DNA of 13,999 nt. It comes from DATGHS01 sp035307785 (GTDB lineage Bacteria; Planctomycetota; Planctomycetia; Gemmatales; Gemmataceae). This document shows, piece by piece, positions 11,394 to 13,999 of this stretch. Within the stretch, counting starts at the first letter, position 1. Each line of letters starts with the position of its first letter. The notes under the pieces were generated by a model. The model made no database searches. It worked only from the letters and a program-made list of their open reading frames with translations, and had not been told where the DNA came from. A program made the translations under genes and the position numbers. The DNA lies in NCBI GenBank assembly GCA_035307785.1, contig DATGHS010000192.1, positions 1 through 13,999 on the forward strand. The letters are read 5' to 3'.

Positions 11394-11900
11394 ATGGCAA
11401 AAGAACGCGGCGATCGGGACATCACGCAATCCGGCATCAAAGACTATGTCGTCAAGATTCGACGTTGTGCGGCCGTGGTGAAGGGCGGCCGGCGCTTTAG
11501 CTTCAACGCGCTCGTGGTGGTCGGCGATGAAGCCGGTAAGGTGGCTTGGGGCTACGGCAAGGCGAACGAAGTGCCGCCGGCCGTGGAAAAGGCACTGAAA
11601 GACGGCCAGGAATCGCTGCGGCTTTCGAAGAAAGTATCGCTCCGCGGTGAGAGCATCCCGCATCGAGTAATCGGCCAATATGGCGCCAGCAAGGTGATTT
11701 TGGTTCCGGCCGGGCCAGGCACCGGCGTGAAGGCGGGGCCGGGTGTCCGCGAGGTGTTGCAGGCCTGCGGCATCCGCAACATCCTCACCAAAGTGCACGG
11801 TTCGTCGAATCCCATCAACTTGGTGAAGGCGACCATTCGTGGCTTGCAGCAACTGCGAACGCGCGGTGAAGTCGAACGGCTCCGGGGAGTGAAACTGTAA
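11394..11900 (+). CDS. rpsE: 30S ribosomal protein S5
   Basis: 168 residues, as in E. coli (167). Double-stranded RNA-binding-like N-domain VVKGGRRFSFNALVVVGDEA followed by GKVAWGYGKANEVPPAVEKA, and C-domain SLRGESIPHRVIGQYGASKV with VPAGPGTGVKAG, GIRNILTKVHGSSNPINLVK and AT. S5 governs decoding fidelity and the mRNA entry helicase together with S3 and S4. ATG 11394 has no visible ribosome site; the upstream sequence is the end of a heptamer repeat. The stop overlaps the rplO start by one base (TAATG), so rplO is probably translated by termination-reinitiation. rpmD, which usually separates these genes, is absent. Confidence 0.97.
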   Translation: MAKERGDRDITQSGIKDYVVKIRRCAAVVKGGRRFSFNALVVVGDEAGKVAWGYGKANEVPPAVEKALKDGQESLRLSKKVSLRGESIPHRVIGQYGASKVILVPAGPGTGVKAGPGVREVLQACGIRNILTKVHGSSNPINLVKATIRGLQQLRTRGEVERLRGVKL

Positions 11901-12409
11901 TGGACCTCAGCAGCGTACATCATGGCATTAACCGGCGCAAGCGGAAGAAGCGCGTCGGCCGGGGCATCGGCAGCGGGCGCGGCAAAACTTCCACCCGCGG
12001 CAGCAAGGGCCAGTATGCCAGCGCCGGCGCCAACCTCCCCAGCAAGCTCAAGGAAGGCGGCCAGATGATGCTGGTCCGACGCATCCCCAAGCGCGGCTTC
12101 AGCCATGCCACCTGGGACAAGCGCTTCCTGGTCGTAAATATCGGCGATATTGATCAGCATTTTGCTGATGGCGAAACGGTGGATCATGCCGCATTAAAAT
12201 CCAAAGGCCTGGCGAAAGGACTGGCCGATGGTGTCCGTATACTGGGGACGGGCGATTTGAATAAGAAGCTCGCGATCAAGGCGCACCACTTTTCCAAGTC
12301 GGCGCTGGAGAAGATTCAGGCCAAAGGCGGCACGGCCGAGGTGATCGCGCCGCCGAAAAAGCCCGTTAAGAATAAGATGAAGCCACGGAAACAGGCCAGT
12401 GTGACGTGA
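11900..12409 (+). CDS. rplO: 50S ribosomal protein L15
   Basis: 169 residues, somewhat longer than the usual 144-150. The Gly/Arg/Lys-rich N-terminus is diagnostic: KKRVGRGIGSGRGKTSTRGS, then KGQYASAG, followed by GGQMMLVRRIPKRGFSH. The C-terminal domain reads VRILGTGDLNKKLAIKAHHF, SKSALEKIQAKGGTAEVI, then a basic tail (PPKKPVKNKMKPRKQASVT). L15 is a late 50S assembly protein. Its ATG overlaps the rpsE stop. Its own stop codon TGA forms the first bases of the 77-base inverted repeat that leads to secY, placing the end of translation within a very stable potential stem. Confidence 0.96.
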   Translation: MDLSSVHHGINRRKRKKRVGRGIGSGRGKTSTRGSKGQYASAGANLPSKLKEGGQMMLVRRIPKRGFSHATWDKRFLVVNIGDIDQHFADGETVDHAALKSKGLAKGLADGVRILGTGDLNKKLAIKAHHFSKSALEKIQAKGGTAEVIAPPKKPVKNKMKPRKQASVT

Positions 12410-12483
12410 CAAGGTAACAAAGGTGACAGGGTGACAAGGTGAACCGGTTCACCTTGTCACCCTGTCACCTTGTTACCTTGTCA
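12407..12483. repeat. 77-bp near-perfect inverted repeat between rplO and secY
   Basis: Left arm 12407-12445 and right arm 12446-12483 are reverse complements with no spacer and only one extra A in the left arm; the inner 48 bases (12422-12469) are a perfect palindrome. The arms are built of 8-base units such as GGTGACAG and GGTGACAA with variants. The left arm starts with the rplO stop codon, and the right arm ends two bases before the secY ribosome site (GGAAGGA, 12486-12492). Confidence 0.95.
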
Positions 12484-12497
12484 ACGGAAGGACGACT

Positions 12498-13910
<1,413 letters not shown>

Positions 13911-13914
13911 TCCA

Positions 13915-13988
13915 AATTCGGAATACGGAATGCGGAATGCGGAATAAGAAGAGCATTGCTTGAATTCCGCATTCCCGCATTCCGAATT
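13915..13988. repeat. Heptamer-type inverted repeat (TGCGGAA family) after secY
   Basis: The left arm 13915-13945 repeats CGGAATA, CGGAATG, CGGAATG, CGGAAT. The right arm 13964-13988 repeats ATTCCGC, ATTCCCGC, ATTCCGAATT. The arms share the outer AATTCGGAAT/ATTCCGAATT. It starts four bases after the secY stop and belongs with 10822-10918. No T-run is visible in the remaining bases. Confidence 0.85.
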
Positions 13989-13999
13989 CAATCCGGGTT

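Overview
This window is a chromosomal ribosomal-protein locus: most of the S10 and spc gene clusters through secY, read left to right, preceded by three unrelated leftward genes. The host is probably a planctomycete (Pirellulales-like). I infer this from the GC-rich coding, the style of the ribosomal proteins (zinc-type S14, L24 with a C-terminal zinc ribbon, an L2 core reading SHPMGGGEGR), the absence of rpmD, and many hairpin repeats between genes. No database search was possible, so the phylum is an inference.

Layout. Bases 1-255 (minus) hold the N-terminal part of a gamma-glutamyltransferase. Bases 376-1188 (minus) encode a stand-alone SpoIIE/RsbU-type phosphatase whose start overlaps the end of an M20-family metallopeptidase (about 1157-2392, minus). 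A promoter-like site at 2461-2489 then points rightward into the ribosomal operon. Gene order is rpsJ, rplD, rplW, rplB, rpsS, initiator tRNA, rplV, rpsC, rplP, rpmC, rpsQ, rplN, rplX, rplE, rpsN, rpsH, rplF, rplR, rpsE, rplO, secY. rplC (L3) is missing between rpsJ and rplD, where a perfect 48-bp palindrome sits instead. rpmD (L30) is missing between rpsE and rplO. An initiator tRNA-fMet gene is inserted between rpsS and rplV.

The most unusual signal is between the genes. Where neighbours do not overlap or nearly touch, the junction holds an inverted repeat or a related short repeat. Many are built from degenerate 7-base tandem units (8-base in one case) on one arm and their reverse complement on the other. 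Several families recur at different junctions, some with upstream stop codons inside the stem or with the downstream start directly abutting the repeat and no Shine-Dalgarno sequence. They resemble the heptameric STRR repeats of cyanobacteria in style. Here they form a nearly saturating set of RNA-hairpin candidates inside an essential operon.

The ribosomal genes would be co-transcribed, supplying 19 subunit proteins plus the SecY channel that takes nascent membrane and exported proteins from the ribosome, and the tRNA that starts translation. The hairpins and the tRNA (through RNase P and 3' processing) could cut or tune the long message; that is inference. No stretch longer than 300 bases lacks a gene.
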